NCBI GenBank assembly: GCA_002401445.1
Contig: NVTD01000002.1
Location: forward strand, 1-38,714
DNA: 38,714 nt
From: Candidatus Wolfebacteria bacterium
GTDB lineage: Bacteria > Patescibacteriota > Minisyncoccia > Phycocordibacterales > GCA-2401445
Direction of reading: 5' to 3'
The translations under genes were made by a program, and so were the position numbers. Below, piece after piece: positions 12,654 to 21,752 of this stretch (position 1 is the stretch's first letter; each line of letters opens with the position of its first letter). The notes beneath the pieces were generated by a model. That model saw only the letters and a program-made list of their open reading frames with translations, made no database searches and had not been told where the DNA came from.

Positions 12654-15539
12654 ATGGCCAAAGAAAATACAGAAGATAATAAAGAAAAAAGCACATTAGT
12701 TCTAAAAGAGGAGAAAATCCTTGATTTTTGGCGTGAAAAAGATATTTTCAAAAAAACTCTAGAAAAAGAGTCGCCCGAGGGAGAGTTCGTATTCCATGAT
12801 GGACCTCCGTTTGCAACCGGAGCCCCTCACTATGGGCATCTTGTTGCGAGCGCTATTAAGGACGCGATACCTCGATATAAAACGATGCGTGGATTTCATG
12901 TTGACCGAAAATGGGGATGGGATTGTCACGGGCTTCCAATTGAAAACATTGTAGAGAAAGAGCTTGGAACAAAAAGCAAAAAGGATATTGAGAAAATTGG
13001 CGTAAAGAAGTTCAATGAATTATGCCGTGAGAAAATCTTTACGTATATAGATGTGTGGAATGAATTCATTCCACGGTTTGGACGATGGGCTGATATGGAG
13101 AATCCATACAAAACCATGGATACGAGTTTTATGGAGAGTGAGTGGTGGGCTTTTAAAGAACTCTATGACAAAGGACTTGTGTATGAGGACTTTAGATCAA
13201 TGCATATTTGCCCTAGATGCGAGACAACACTTGCGCAATCAGAAGTAGCGGAAGGATACAAAGATATTAAAGATCTCGCAGTAACTGTTAAGTTTCAATT
13301 AAAGGATGAACCAAAGACATTTTTACTTGCATGGACGACAACACCGTGGACTCTTCCTGGGAATGTCGCACTTGCTGTGGGTAGTGATGTTAAATATGTA
13401 AAATGGCATGTTGGTGATACTGCTTTTATATTAGCGGAGGCACAAGCACAAAAGTATTTTCCAGATTTTACTCGAGAGGACTCGAGAGCAGAAGATATTT
13501 CTGTAGAGAGTCTGATTGGAAAAGAGTATATTCCGCCGTTTGATTCATATGTTAATGATGAATCATTAAAGAATCGAGAAAATGGTTGGAAAATATATGC
13601 AGTTGATTTTGTGACAGATGATTCTGGAACGGGAATAGCACATGAAGCACCAGCGTTTGGAGCAGAAGATTTAGAATTGGCCCAAAAAGAAAATATTCCA
13701 GTTATTAAACATGTAGGTATGGATGGAATTATTGCCTCAGAGGTGAAAGAACTCGCTGGTCTATCAGTAAAACCAATCGACGATCATCAAGCAACGGATG
13801 TTGCTGTTATCAAATACCTTGCCGGTAAAGATCTATTATTCTCAAAAGAAAAGTATGAACACTCGTATCCACATTGTTGGCGTTGTGATACACCGCTTAT
13901 TAACTATGCTACTAGTTCATGGTTTGTTGCTGTCCAGAAAATAAAGGACGGATTGGTACAAAATAGTAGTGAAATAAAGTGGTCACCAGAACATATAAAG
14001 AATGGTAGGTGGGGAGGATGGATTGACGGTGCACGAGATTGGTCTATTTCACGTCAACGATTCTGGGCGAATACTATTCCAGTGTGGCGATGTGGTTCAT
14101 GTAAAAAGGAAAGAGTCTTTGGAAGTGTTGCTGATTTGCAGACCGCTAGTGGAAAAGAAGTAACAGATTTACATAAAGATATAGTTGATGATGTGATTGT
14201 AAAATGCGAGTGTGGTTCTGATATGCACCGTGTTCCTGACGTATTAGACACATGGTTTGATTCTGGTTCTGTTCCATATGCGGCACATCACTACCCATTT
14301 GAGAATAAGGAAAAAGTAGAAACTAATACTCCTGCTGACTTTATTGCAGAAGGACAAGACCAAGTAAGTAAATGGTTTTACTACCAGCATGTATTGGGAG
14401 AAGCACTGTTTAATAAGCCCGCGTTTAAAAACGTAATAGTAAACGGGATTGTTGTGTCTGAAGTGGATGGCAAAAAATTAAGTAAACGTCTCCAAAATTA
14501 TCCAGATCCACAATTACTTATTGATAAGTACGGAGCGGATGCTGTGCGGCTATATCTACTGTCGTCACCAGTTGTGCGGGCAGAAAATCTTACTTTCAAA
14601 GAGGGTGGAGTAGATGAAGTTATGAAAAAAGTTATGGCTCGGTTGCATAATGTACTTTCATTTTACGAATTATATAAAGACAGCGTTAAACACGGGGCAA
14701 CGAGTAGTTCAACAAATATTCTTGATCAATGGATTGTTGCACGACTTAATCAGACAGTAGAACAAGTAACAAGTGGTATGGAAGAGTATGAACTGGATCG
14801 TGCTACGAGACCGCTTACAGAGTTTGTCGATGATCTTTCTACTTGGTACATCAGACGAAGTCGTGATCGATTCAAAGGAGATGATGAGGAGGATAAGAAA
14901 TTGGCGCTAGGGACAACGCGGTTTGTAATGCGTGAGTTTGCAAAAGTACTTGCACCGTTTACTCCGTTCATAGCAGATCACTTATACCTTGCTCTTGGGG
15001 GAGAAAAGGAGAGTGTACACCTTGATGTCTGGCCGGAAATAAAAGCTGCGGATAAAGTAGTTCTTGAAACCATGTCTGAGGCACGACGTATTGTTTCGCT
15101 AGCACTTGAATTGCGTGCAAAGGAGAATATGAAAGTACGACAACCTCTTGCAAGGCTTACTGTAAAATCAACTCCTTTTTTTGATGAAATGGTTTCAGTT
15201 ATCAAAGATGAAGTTAATGTAAAAGAAGTTGTATTTGACGAGTCTCTTTCGGAAGATGTGGCTCTTGATACGGTACTGACCCCAGAATTGAAAGCAGAGG
15301 GACATGCGCGAGATTTAATTCGTACTATTCAAAGTTTGCGCAAACAAGAGAAATTGTCGCCTTCAGATATTGTTCAACTGGCAATACAAACCGACGAAAA
15401 AGGCAAAGCTTTGGTGGAGAAATTCAAAGAAGAAATTGAAAGAGTTGCTTCAGTAAACATATCTTTTGAGAATGTGTCATCAGAACCTTTACTCATAGAA
15501 GAAATGTCATTTGCTCTAGCAATAACAATAACCACCTAG
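12654..15539 (+). CDS. ileS: Isoleucyl-tRNA synthetase, eukaryote-like type
   Basis: 961 residues, class I. The first signature is HYGH (59-62) in DGPPFATGAPHYGHLVAS, and the second is KLSKR (608-612) in GKKLSKRLQNY. The motif WGWDCHGLPIENIVEKELG and the GPPFATGxPHYGH form mark the type found in eukaryotes and in a minority of bacteria, not the HIGH form PYANGxxHIGH of the common bacterial enzyme. The editing CP1 domain (about 200-400) has the TTPWTLPGN and DSGTGIAHEAPAFGAED motifs. A cysteine-based zinc site is visible in CP1 (CPRCETT, CWRCDTP) and CGSCKKE. No C-terminal zinc finger of the bacterial type is seen. This enzyme type is associated with mupirocin insensitivity, which would be an inference here. 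Confidence 0.95.
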   Translation: MAKENTEDNKEKSTLVLKEEKILDFWREKDIFKKTLEKESPEGEFVFHDGPPFATGAPHYGHLVASAIKDAIPRYKTMRGFHVDRKWGWDCHGLPIENIVEKELGTKSKKDIEKIGVKKFNELCREKIFTYIDVWNEFIPRFGRWADMENPYKTMDTSFMESEWWAFKELYDKGLVYEDFRSMHICPRCETTLAQSEVAEGYKDIKDLAVTVKFQLKDEPKTFLLAWTTTPWTLPGNVALAVGSDVKYVKWHVGDTAFILAEAQAQKYFPDFTREDSRAEDISVESLIGKEYIPPFDSYVNDESLKNRENGWKIYAVDFVTDDSGTGIAHEAPAFGAEDLELAQKENIPVIKHVGMDGIIASEVKELAGLSVKPIDDHQATDVAVIKYLAGKDLLFSKEKYEHSYPHCWRCDTPLINYATSSWFVAVQKIKDGLVQNSSEIKWSPEHIKNGRWGGWIDGARDWSISRQRFWANTIPVWRCGSCKKERVFGSVADLQTASGKEVTDLHKDIVDDVIVKCECGSDMHRVPDVLDTWFDSGSVPYAAHHYPFENKEKVETNTPADFIAEGQDQVSKWFYYQHVLGEALFNKPAFKNVIVNGIVVSEVDGKKLSKRLQNYPDPQLLIDKYGADAVRLYLLSSPVVRAENLTFKEGGVDEVMKKVMARLHNVLSFYELYKDSVKHGATSSSTNILDQWIVARLNQTVEQVTSGMEEYELDRATRPLTEFVDDLSTWYIRRSRDRFKGDDEEDKKLALGTTRFVMREFAKVLAPFTPFIADHLYLALGGEKESVHLDVWPEIKAADKVVLETMSEARRIVSLALELRAKENMKVRQPLARLTVKSTPFFDEMVSVIKDEVNVKEVVFDESLSEDVALDTVLTPELKAEGHARDLIRTIQSLRKQEKLSPSDIVQLAIQTDEKGKALVEKFKEEIERVASVNISFENVSSEPLLIEEMSFALAITITT

Positions 15540-15556
15540 CTAGTAGGTGGTTATTG
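15527..15556 (+). terminator. Terminator hairpin overlapping the ileS stop codon
   Basis: AATAACCACCTA (15527-15538) and TAGGTGGTTATT (15544-15555) form a perfect 12-bp stem. The ileS TAG lies at the top of the left arm. The T tract is short. Confidence 0.6.
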
Positions 15557-15581
15557 CACAATACAGACTCTCGTGTATTAT
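15554..15581 (+). promoter_or_regulatory. Promoter of the PEP-CTERM gene
   Basis: TTGCAC (15554-15559), a 16-base spacer and TATTAT (15576-15581), with a leader of about 55 bases ending in AGGAAGGA before the ATG. Confidence 0.5.
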
Positions 15582-15643
15582 GAGGTGAGTTTGAACCCCA
15601 CATATTAACCTCAGTACGCCGAAAAGGCAGGAAGGATTACATC

Positions 15644-16288
15644 ATGCAAAAACTAGTGTTTTTGTTAGTAAGTTTAATTAGTGCGCCATTAGTTAATGGG
15701 CAAGTCATATCTGAATTTAGTTTCGATATCTCAATCGGTATTGAAGCAACGATCGCACCGGATAGTCAGCCAGATAATGCAGTGGTAAGCGACTTCAGTC
15801 GCGGGAGTGGAATTAATAGCGTGTTTGGATCAGGTACGTTTCCGGGGAACAGTTGGACTCTTGCAAGTACACTAGACCCGAATGACTATTTTTCAGTAAC
15901 GCTCTCACCAAATTCAGGATTCAGTTTAGATCTGACAAGTATTGTGTTTGACGAAAGAAGATCCGGAACAGGTATTCGAGAGTGGTCATTGTTTTCTAGT
16001 GCTGATAATTTTGCTACAGGAATCACGTCGGTTTCTGTTCCAGATAATACGGATACGCGCACTCAGAATACAGTAAATCTTGGATCAAGTTTCACTGGTC
16101 TGACAGATACTACTGAATTTCGTTGGTATGGATTCTCAGCTGAGTCAGGAGTGGGTACATGGAGATTGGATAATGTTGTACTCAACGGGAGTATCACAGC
16201 AGTTCCTGAACCTTCTACGTATGCGCTTGCAACAGCTGTTGTCCTTATAGGATTTGGTATTGTACGTCGTAAATGCCGACATAGGTAA
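15644..16288 (+). CDS. PEP-CTERM sorting-signal exported protein
   Basis: 214 residues. It has a signal peptide (about 1-19, MQKLVFLLVSLISAPLVNG), then a beta-rich, Ser/Thr/Asp-rich body with few lysines (about 20-185). The C terminus is AVPEPSTYALATAVVLIGFGIVRRKCRHR: a VPEPST motif, one hydrophobic helix and a basic tail, which is the complete PEP-CTERM tripartite signal. Such signals are cut and processed by exosortases in biofilm- or EPS-producing bacteria such as Verrucomicrobia and Proteobacteria. The body resembles the extracellular jelly-roll-like proteins of those groups. No exosortase is in this window, and the system is not typical of Patescibacteria, so recent acquisition is likely. 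The ATG follows AGGAAGGA with good spacing. Confidence 0.85.
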   Translation: MQKLVFLLVSLISAPLVNGQVISEFSFDISIGIEATIAPDSQPDNAVVSDFSRGSGINSVFGSGTFPGNSWTLASTLDPNDYFSVTLSPNSGFSLDLTSIVFDERRSGTGIREWSLFSSADNFATGITSVSVPDNTDTRTQNTVNLGSSFTGLTDTTEFRWYGFSAESGVGTWRLDNVVLNGSITAVPEPSTYALATAVVLIGFGIVRRKCRHR

Positions 16289-16307
16289 CTGTCTAGTAAG
16301 AAAGATC

Positions 16308-16338
16308 GCCATCGTTCACTTTGAACGGTGGTTTTTTC
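16308..16338 (+). terminator. Intrinsic terminator after the PEP-CTERM gene
   Basis: CCATCGTTCA and TGAACGGTGG (one G·U pair) are followed by TTTTTT. The right arm overlaps the recO -35. Confidence 0.75.
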
Positions 16339-16350
16339 TTGAGGTATAAT
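16321..16350 (+). promoter_or_regulatory. Promoter of recO, leaderless
   Basis: TTGAAC (16321-16326), an 18-base spacer and TATAAT (16345-16350). The -10 ends 6 bases before the ATG at 16357, so transcription should begin at the start codon. Confidence 0.6.
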
Positions 16351-16356
16351 GTCTCT

Positions 16357-16932
16357 ATGTATGACGTACACACTACAGAAGGAATAGTTCTAGCCAGTAC
16401 CGGTATAGGAGAGGCGAATAAACTTGTAACATTGTTTACGTCAGATTTTGGTTTGGTATATGCAACAGCGCAAGGTGTGCGACTACAAAAATCAAAATTA
16501 CGATTTCGTCTTGTTGATTATTCTGTAATATCCTTATCTCTTGTTCGTGGAAGAGGGAGGTGGAGATTAACAAATGTACTCGAGGACGATAGCTCTATCA
16601 AAAAAAATCAAGATATACTTCTGTTTCGTGCGAGGATTGGTTCTTTATTAAAAAGACTAATTCATGGAGAAGAATCAGATCCAACATTGTTCAGTATTCT
16701 CAATGAGTCATTTAAATCTGCTAGTAGTGCAAACGCTGATGATATAGAGTATATTGAGACACTTACTGTTTTACGTATGCTTAATCGCTTGGGGTATATT
16801 GGAGACAAGAAATTGGTAGCATCATACTGTGAATCTGAAGACATAACGAATGATATGGTTCAAGATATAAAGTCTGGCAAAAAAGATATTGTGAGAATTA
16901 TAAATATGGCTCTCAGAGAAAGTCAGCTTTAA
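16357..16932 (+). CDS. recO: DNA repair protein RecO (short form)
   Basis: 191 residues against about 240 in E. coli. The N-terminal OB fold is clear: YDVHTTEGIVLASTGIGEANKLVTLFTSDFG, then ATAQGVRLQKSKLRFRLVDYS. The C-terminal helical part is shortened, and the usual zinc-binding cysteines are not evident. RecO loads RecA on SSB-coated gaps, and ssb and recA are both present further along this window. The track's longer start at 16321 would lie within the promoter, so the ATG at 16357 is used. Confidence 0.82.
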   Translation: MYDVHTTEGIVLASTGIGEANKLVTLFTSDFGLVYATAQGVRLQKSKLRFRLVDYSVISLSLVRGRGRWRLTNVLEDDSSIKKNQDILLFRARIGSLLKRLIHGEESDPTLFSILNESFKSASSANADDIEYIETLTVLRMLNRLGYIGDKKLVASYCESEDITNDMVQDIKSGKKDIVRIINMALRESQL

Positions 16933-17066
16933 AACCTCCCTACAATCTCACTGCAATGATTAAAAATGAAGCTTGTCGACTGAAATAACGAAATTTCAGC
17001 ACGACATGAGATGGTAGACAGGTTCTAAGAATCAGCCTATATCTATTGTGATATACTTGAACGATT
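16933..17066 (+). promoter_or_regulatory. Intergenic region with a hairpin and a -10 hexamer
   Basis: CTGAAAT and ATTTCAG pair around AACGAA (near 16979-17000), flanked by GTCG and CGAC. TATACT (17052-17057) ends 9 bases before the ATG at 17067 and is preceded by TGTGA. No clear -35 is present. Confidence 0.4.
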
Positions 17067-19031
17067 ATGGATACAGGGGATATAAACAATAAAAGGGATC
17101 CTTATCAAAGCCCGAGTGATAATAGCAGTCTCGAAAAACTAAAGAAAAACTTAAATGGGGTAAATAGCAATATAGACCAGCATGACAGGTCTGGTGGTTT
17201 ATCTGATATTGAGCATAATGTTGGCGATGAATGGGAACGTAAAAAGAAACTTGTTAGAACTGTGCCTCAAAAAAAACAAAGTAAATATTCTCTTATAGCA
17301 AAACTGTTTGGTGCATCTGTTGTGTTTTTTGTGGTGGCTCTTGGAATAGCCGTTTATCTTATTTTGGGAGGAGTGAACGTAGTATCTTCAGATAATGTAG
17401 ACATTGAGATCTCTGGCCCAATTGCAATTGAGGCGGGAGAAGAACTTTCCCTTGAGGTTGCAATACAAAACAACAATACGGTAGCTCTTGAATCAGTGGA
17501 GATGCTCATTGAATATCCAGAAGGAACGCGTAAAGCAGACGATTTAACTGACGAATTGTTAAGGCAGCGAGAAAAACTAGAGAATATATCTGTCGGGCGC
17601 AACGAACAACGAACTCTTAAGTCAGTATTATTTGGATCAGAATCTGAAGTCAAAGAAATAGATGTTTCTATCGAGTATCGTGTTGAAGGATCGAACGCCA
17701 TTTTCTTTAAAAAGAAAACGTATGAAATCATCATTAGTTCTTCGCCGATTCTTTTGACAGTGGACACTCTTAGTGAAGTTGCTTCTGATCAAGAGTTTGA
17801 GACTATTGTTAATTTTGTATCAAATTCAACAAATATAGTAACAAGTGCGATGGTTGTTGCAGAATATCCGTTCGGGTTTACATTTGTAGAGTCAACACCG
17901 TCCCCATCATTTGGTGATAATGTATGGGTCTTGGGAGACGTGCCACCAGCTGCCAAGCGCAAGATTTCAGTGAAGGGTATTATGTCTGGTCAAGATGGAG
18001 AAGAAAGAACGATTCGGTTTACCAGTGGTGTTCAAAGCGACAGTAACGAAAAAATTATAGGTACTCCATTATTATCAAGTCAGAGCACTATCGCTATCCG
18101 TAAACCGTTTATTACTACTACAGTTGCATTGAATGGAGATACATCCGAGACCATCATTGCGCAAAGCGGTAAGGTTATACGAGCGGATGTATCGTGGGTA
18201 AACAATTTACCATCTCAAATATTAGATGCAGTTATAGAGGTTCGTTTGAACGGAGAGGTTTTGGATGAACAAACGGTATCAAGTAGTAATGGGTTTTATC
18301 AATCAGCAAACAATACGATAAAATGGAACAAGGCATATGACAATCGTCTCGCAGTTATTGGTCCAGGAGAGTCAGGGTCAGTTACATTTTCATTTTCACC
18401 AAAGAAAATATCAGCATCACAAGCTTTGGCCTTCAGAGATTCCGAAATAGTTCTGGATGTTGTTGTCCGAGGAAGACGTATAGGGGAGTCTGGAGTTTCA
18501 GAGGAGGTTATATCAAACACAGATCGGATTGTTAAGGTAGCGACGAATCTAGGACTTTCATCAAGAATAGTCTATTCTACAGGACCATTTTCTAATACAG
18601 GAGGGATTCCTCCAGCTGTTGAAAATGAGACAACGTACACCGTAATTTGGAGTATTACCAATAGCACCAATGACATACAAAGAGCTCGAATAACAGCTTC
18701 GCTGCCTAGTTATGTGCGGTGGGTGGGGGCTGTGAGTCCTGCAAGCGAAGATATAACATTTAACACTCTGGGAGGGCAGATTGTATGGGATGTAGGAACT
18801 GTGAGTGCTGGACGAGGACTAACCTCGTCTCCGAGAGAGGTAGCATTTAAGGTTGCCTTTTTGCCAAGCGTGAGTCAATTAGGAACACGACCGATCATTC
18901 TACAACCAACCACGATTAGTGGTTATGATGTGTTTACTCAGACTACTTTATCTGATACAACAAATGAATTAACAACACGACTTGGGACAGATCCAATATT
19001 TAGATCAGGAGATGATACAGTAACTAGATAA
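17067..19031 (+). CDS. Large single-pass membrane protein with repeated beta-sandwich ectodomain
   Basis: 654 residues. A polar N-terminal tail (about 1-72) is followed by one transmembrane helix (about 73-101, LIAKLFGASVVFFVVALGIAVYLIL). An ectodomain of about 550 residues made of repeating Ig-like/DUF11-like beta modules follows: (I/V)S(G/S)P(I/L)...AGEELSLEVAIQNNNTVALESVEML and later copies near residues 230, 350 and 500 (NENTYTVIWSITNSTNDIQRARI). The pattern resembles the conserved-repeat surface proteins of COG1361 type. It probably projects from the membrane to the cell surface. The N-terminal tail is inside by the positive-inside rule (KKQSK before the helix). glyS starts 2 bases after its stop, so the two are cotranscribed. 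Confidence 0.65.
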   Translation: MDTGDINNKRDPYQSPSDNSSLEKLKKNLNGVNSNIDQHDRSGGLSDIEHNVGDEWERKKKLVRTVPQKKQSKYSLIAKLFGASVVFFVVALGIAVYLILGGVNVVSSDNVDIEISGPIAIEAGEELSLEVAIQNNNTVALESVEMLIEYPEGTRKADDLTDELLRQREKLENISVGRNEQRTLKSVLFGSESEVKEIDVSIEYRVEGSNAIFFKKKTYEIIISSSPILLTVDTLSEVASDQEFETIVNFVSNSTNIVTSAMVVAEYPFGFTFVESTPSPSFGDNVWVLGDVPPAAKRKISVKGIMSGQDGEERTIRFTSGVQSDSNEKIIGTPLLSSQSTIAIRKPFITTTVALNGDTSETIIAQSGKVIRADVSWVNNLPSQILDAVIEVRLNGEVLDEQTVSSSNGFYQSANNTIKWNKAYDNRLAVIGPGESGSVTFSFSPKKISASQALAFRDSEIVLDVVVRGRRIGESGVSEEVISNTDRIVKVATNLGLSSRIVYSTGPFSNTGGIPPAVENETTYTVIWSITNSTNDIQRARITASLPSYVRWVGAVSPASEDITFNTLGGQIVWDVGTVSAGRGLTSSPREVAFKVAFLPSVSQLGTRPIILQPTTISGYDVFTQTTLSDTTNELTTRLGTDPIFRSGDDTVTR

Positions 19032-19033
19032 AT

Positions 19034-20326
19034 ATGGCAGCAGAAAAAGATATAATGGAAAAAATAATATCACTTGCAAAAAGACGCGGATTTGTATATC
19101 AAGGGTCTGAGATTTATGGAGGTCTCGCGGGGACATGGGACTATGGACCTCTCGGTGTCTCTTTAAAGAATAATGTAAAGAATATTTGGTGGAAGCAGTT
19201 TGTCGAGTCTCGAACCGATATGTTTGGACTGGATGCAGCTATACTCATGAATCCAAAGGTTTGGGAGGCGAGCGGACATGTTGGCGGATTCTCTGATCCG
19301 TTAGTTGAATGTGCAAAATGCCATAAACGTTTTCGAAGTGACCATGTTGAAGGGAATAACTGCCCAGAATGTAGCGGTGTTTTGGGTGAAGCAAGGCAGT
19401 TTGATATGATGTTCAAAACAAATATTGGTGCGACAGAGGATCCAGATTCTATATCGTATTTACGACCAGAAACTGCGCAAGGTATTTTCGTGAATTTTAA
19501 AAATGTTGTTGATTCTTTTTCACCAAAATTACCATTTGGTATTGGGCAAATAGGAAAAGCATTTCGTAATGAAATAGCTCCACGTGATTTTATTTTCCGT
19601 GTGCGTGAGCTAGAGCAAATGGAGGTAGAATATTTTGTAAGAGAGAGCGATTGGGAAACATATTTTGAAGCATGGCGGAGAGAAATTGTTCATTTCACTG
19701 AAGTAATTGGATTACCAAAAAACATGGTACATGAAGTCGAGGTAGAAGGGGATGATCGTGCACATTATTCAAAAAGGACTATTGATTTTGAATTTGATTT
19801 TCCATTTGGGCAAAAAGAATTGTACGGATTGGCATATCGTGGAGATTACGATTTAACAAACCATAAGCTTAACTATTTTGATCAAGAAGCAAACGAGCGG
19901 TTTGTCCCGCATGTCATAGAACCTTCGTTAGGTGTGGACCGAACCATACTCGCACTATTGACGAGTGCATATACTGAAGAAAAACTAGGAGATGATGTGC
20001 GTGTGTATTTGAAATTAAAACCAAGCGTTGCCCCTATTATTGTTGCGGTGTCACCTTTACTAAAGAATAAGCCTGAATTGGTAGAAAAAGCACAAAGTGT
20101 GTTTGCTGATCTTAAAAGGGAATTTGGACGTGTGATGTTTGACGATAATGGTAATATCGGAAAGCGTTACCGCAGACAGGATGAAATCGGAACACCTTTC
20201 TGTGTGACAATAGATTTCGATTCACTTGATGACGATACTGTGACGGTACGTAGTAGGGACACGGCAGAGCAGGAAAGAATGAGTATCGATAAATTAGGAG
20301 AATATATTGCAGAGAAGATTAAATAA
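19034..20326 (+). CDS. glyS: Glycyl-tRNA synthetase (alpha-2 dimeric type)
   Basis: 430 residues, class II. Motifs: GFVYQGSEIYGGLAGTWDYGPLG at the N terminus, motif 2 (FGIGQIGKAFRNEIAPRDFIFRVRELEQMEVEYF), motif 3 (PHVIEPSLGVDRTILALL), and a C-terminal anticodon-binding domain (PIIVAVSPLLKNK.., RYRRQDEIGTPFCVTIDFDS). A CxxC...CxxC zinc module (CAKC and CPEC, about 95-117) is present. It is the single-chain form that also occurs in archaea and eukaryotes, unlike the alpha2-beta2 E. coli enzyme. The gene symbol follows common bacterial use. Confidence 0.96.
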   Translation: MAAEKDIMEKIISLAKRRGFVYQGSEIYGGLAGTWDYGPLGVSLKNNVKNIWWKQFVESRTDMFGLDAAILMNPKVWEASGHVGGFSDPLVECAKCHKRFRSDHVEGNNCPECSGVLGEARQFDMMFKTNIGATEDPDSISYLRPETAQGIFVNFKNVVDSFSPKLPFGIGQIGKAFRNEIAPRDFIFRVRELEQMEVEYFVRESDWETYFEAWRREIVHFTEVIGLPKNMVHEVEVEGDDRAHYSKRTIDFEFDFPFGQKELYGLAYRGDYDLTNHKLNYFDQEANERFVPHVIEPSLGVDRTILALLTSAYTEEKLGDDVRVYLKLKPSVAPIIVAVSPLLKNKPELVEKAQSVFADLKREFGRVMFDDNGNIGKRYRRQDEIGTPFCVTIDFDSLDDDTVTVRSRDTAEQERMSIDKLGEYIAEKIK

Positions 20327-20332
20327 AATAAG

Positions 20333-20366
20333 AAAAGGCCGGTGTCCTCAGACACCGGCCTTTTCT
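20333..20366 (+). terminator. Intrinsic terminator of glyS
   Basis: AAAAGGCCGGTGTC, loop CTCA, GACACCGGCCTTTT: a 14-bp perfect stem with flanking A and T tracts. Confidence 0.85.
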
Positions 20367-20424
20367 TATGCCAATTTTTGTGGTACTGTTTGTTTAGACA
20401 ATAACCCCTAACAACAGGCTAGTA

Positions 20425-20889
20425 ATGAAATTTGATAAACTATTCAACATTAAGTTTGAAGTTACTTTAAGTGAGTGGAGTCGCAATGATTTGGAAGAGA
20501 TGTTGAGGGCCTCTCGTGCATATGAGTTCCTAACATCCCCAGGACATTTTGTAGGAGACTGGTATATGACTAAGGACGGTAGTTTGTATCACGGGAGAGA
20601 GAAAGATCCTCAAGAGAAAATTATCAGTATTGATGTTGCTGATGGGTATAATATTTCAAATATTATCCGACTCATGAGAGGAAAAAGATTTCGGTTTACT
20701 GATACAAAAACAGCATGCCCGAGAATTATTTCAAGTCATGTGTGGGCAGCAGACGTTGCTGGTCGGATTGAGTTCGATCATAATGGGCCGTATGTGTCTG
20801 AAGTGAGACAACAGTGGAATAGTGCGGGGTTTGATCCAAAAAAAATAGAAGAGAAAAGGAAGAAGATAGAGGAGCTACAATCCGCATGA
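20425..20889 (+). CDS. Hypothetical protein
   Basis: 154 residues, not recognised. Soluble, with no signal peptide. The N-terminal two thirds looks like a compact alpha/beta domain (FEVTLSEWSRNDLEEML, GDWYMTKDGSLYHG, ISIDVADGYN). It ends in a short charged coiled-coil-like segment (FDPKKIEEKRKKIEELQ). It stands alone between two terminators, and no promoter with both boxes is clear. No function is proposed. Confidence 0.55.
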   Translation: MKFDKLFNIKFEVTLSEWSRNDLEEMLRASRAYEFLTSPGHFVGDWYMTKDGSLYHGREKDPQEKIISIDVADGYNISNIIRLMRGKRFRFTDTKTACPRIISSHVWAADVAGRIEFDHNGPYVSEVRQQWNSAGFDPKKIEEKRKKIEELQSA

Positions 20890-20906
20890 TATCTTTGTTT
20901 TCAAAG

Positions 20907-20933
20907 CCGCCCGACACCTCGGGCGGTTTTTTG
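20907..20933 (+). terminator. Intrinsic terminator
   Basis: CCGCCCGA, loop CACC, TCGGGCGG, then six T. A TTGACA (20934-20939) directly follows, but no good -10 is at the right distance. Confidence 0.85.
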
Positions 20934-20997
20934 TTGACAATACTCTGCAATATGAGATGCTAGAGCCAGACAATAATATTTAACAAAGGTAATACAT

Positions 20998-21555
20998 ATG
21001 ACAATATGTGTGGCATCAAAAAATCCCGTGAAAATCAAAGCGGTAGAAATTACTTTTAGTAAAGGAGTATTAGAAGGAAATGGTAATTCCAAGGTTATAT
21101 CAAGAGTCGTAAGTGGTTTACATTTACCAACACAACCGTATGGTATTGAAGAAACATACAGATGTGCAAAGCAACGTGCGCAGATTGCTTTTGAAAGCAC
21201 AAATGCATTTTTGGGCATTGGTATCGAGAGTGGTCTTGTAAATGTTGGCGGACATTGCGGTGTTATTGATTGGATTGTAATAGTATCCAATGACAGTATT
21301 GGTTTCTCATCTACTCCCTTTTTCCTAATTCCTCCGAAAGTGGTTGATCTTGTGGGTATTGGGAGAGAGTTGGGAGCTGCCGTGGATGAAGTTTTTGATT
21401 GTGAAAATTCAAAGCAGCACGAAAGTATTCTTGGTATTCTTACTAAAAATGAGTTTTCTCGCCAGAGAGTGTATGAGGATGCTGTTCGTTTAGCATTGAT
21501 ACCGTATATCGAAGCAAGGCATTTTGCTCATACCAAAGAAAAAGTGCTGGTGTAG
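20998..21555 (+). CDS. DUF84 NTPase (YjjX-like inosine/xanthosine triphosphatase)
   Basis: 185 residues, near the 170-190 of the family. The start ICVASKNPVKIKAVEITFSK and the PYGIEETYRCAKQRAQIAFE and FLGIGIESGLVN segments match the DUF84/YjjX pattern. So do LGAAVDEVFDCENSKQHESILGILT and VRLALIPYIEA. These enzymes hydrolyse oxidised or deaminated NTPs such as ITP and XTP to protect nucleic acids, complementing dut and the MazG-like protein of the same window. An AAAGGT box 9 bases before the ATG may act as ribosome-binding site. The exact substrate is inferred from the family. Confidence 0.85.
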   Translation: MTICVASKNPVKIKAVEITFSKGVLEGNGNSKVISRVVSGLHLPTQPYGIEETYRCAKQRAQIAFESTNAFLGIGIESGLVNVGGHCGVIDWIVIVSNDSIGFSSTPFFLIPPKVVDLVGIGRELGAAVDEVFDCENSKQHESILGILTKNEFSRQRVYEDAVRLALIPYIEARHFAHTKEKVLV

Positions 21556-21564
21556 CCCTAGGTC

Positions 21565-21596
21565 AAAGGTCGTCTATTTGTAGACGGCCTTTTCTT
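21565..21596 (+). terminator. Intrinsic terminator
   Basis: AAGGTCGTCTA, loop TTTG, TAGACGGCCTT (G·U pair), then TTTCTTTT. Confidence 0.8.
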
Positions 21597-21612
21597 TTGC
21601 TACACTGGCGCA

Positions 21613-21740
21613 ATGAATCCCGTTAGAAATATATGCCGTATATTTACTCGGGGAGAAAGAATAGTGGAAAGTCGAAAATAATACATAGAAATTATCAATA
21701 ATAATCTACGGAAACAACTTTGTTGTTTCCTGTTTCTAAC
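21613..21740. repeat. MITE-like repeat unit 1
   Basis: It begins ATGAATCCCGTTAGAAA and ends with a 38-base module (21703-21740) that is identical in unit 2. The module contains GGAAACAA, loop CTTTG, TTGTTTCC, and ends GTTTCTAAC, which inverts the start. The first 69 bases form a 22-codon open frame (21613-21681), probably accidental. No transposase is encoded. Confidence 0.6.
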
Positions 21741-21752
21741 AAAAGGGTTGGT

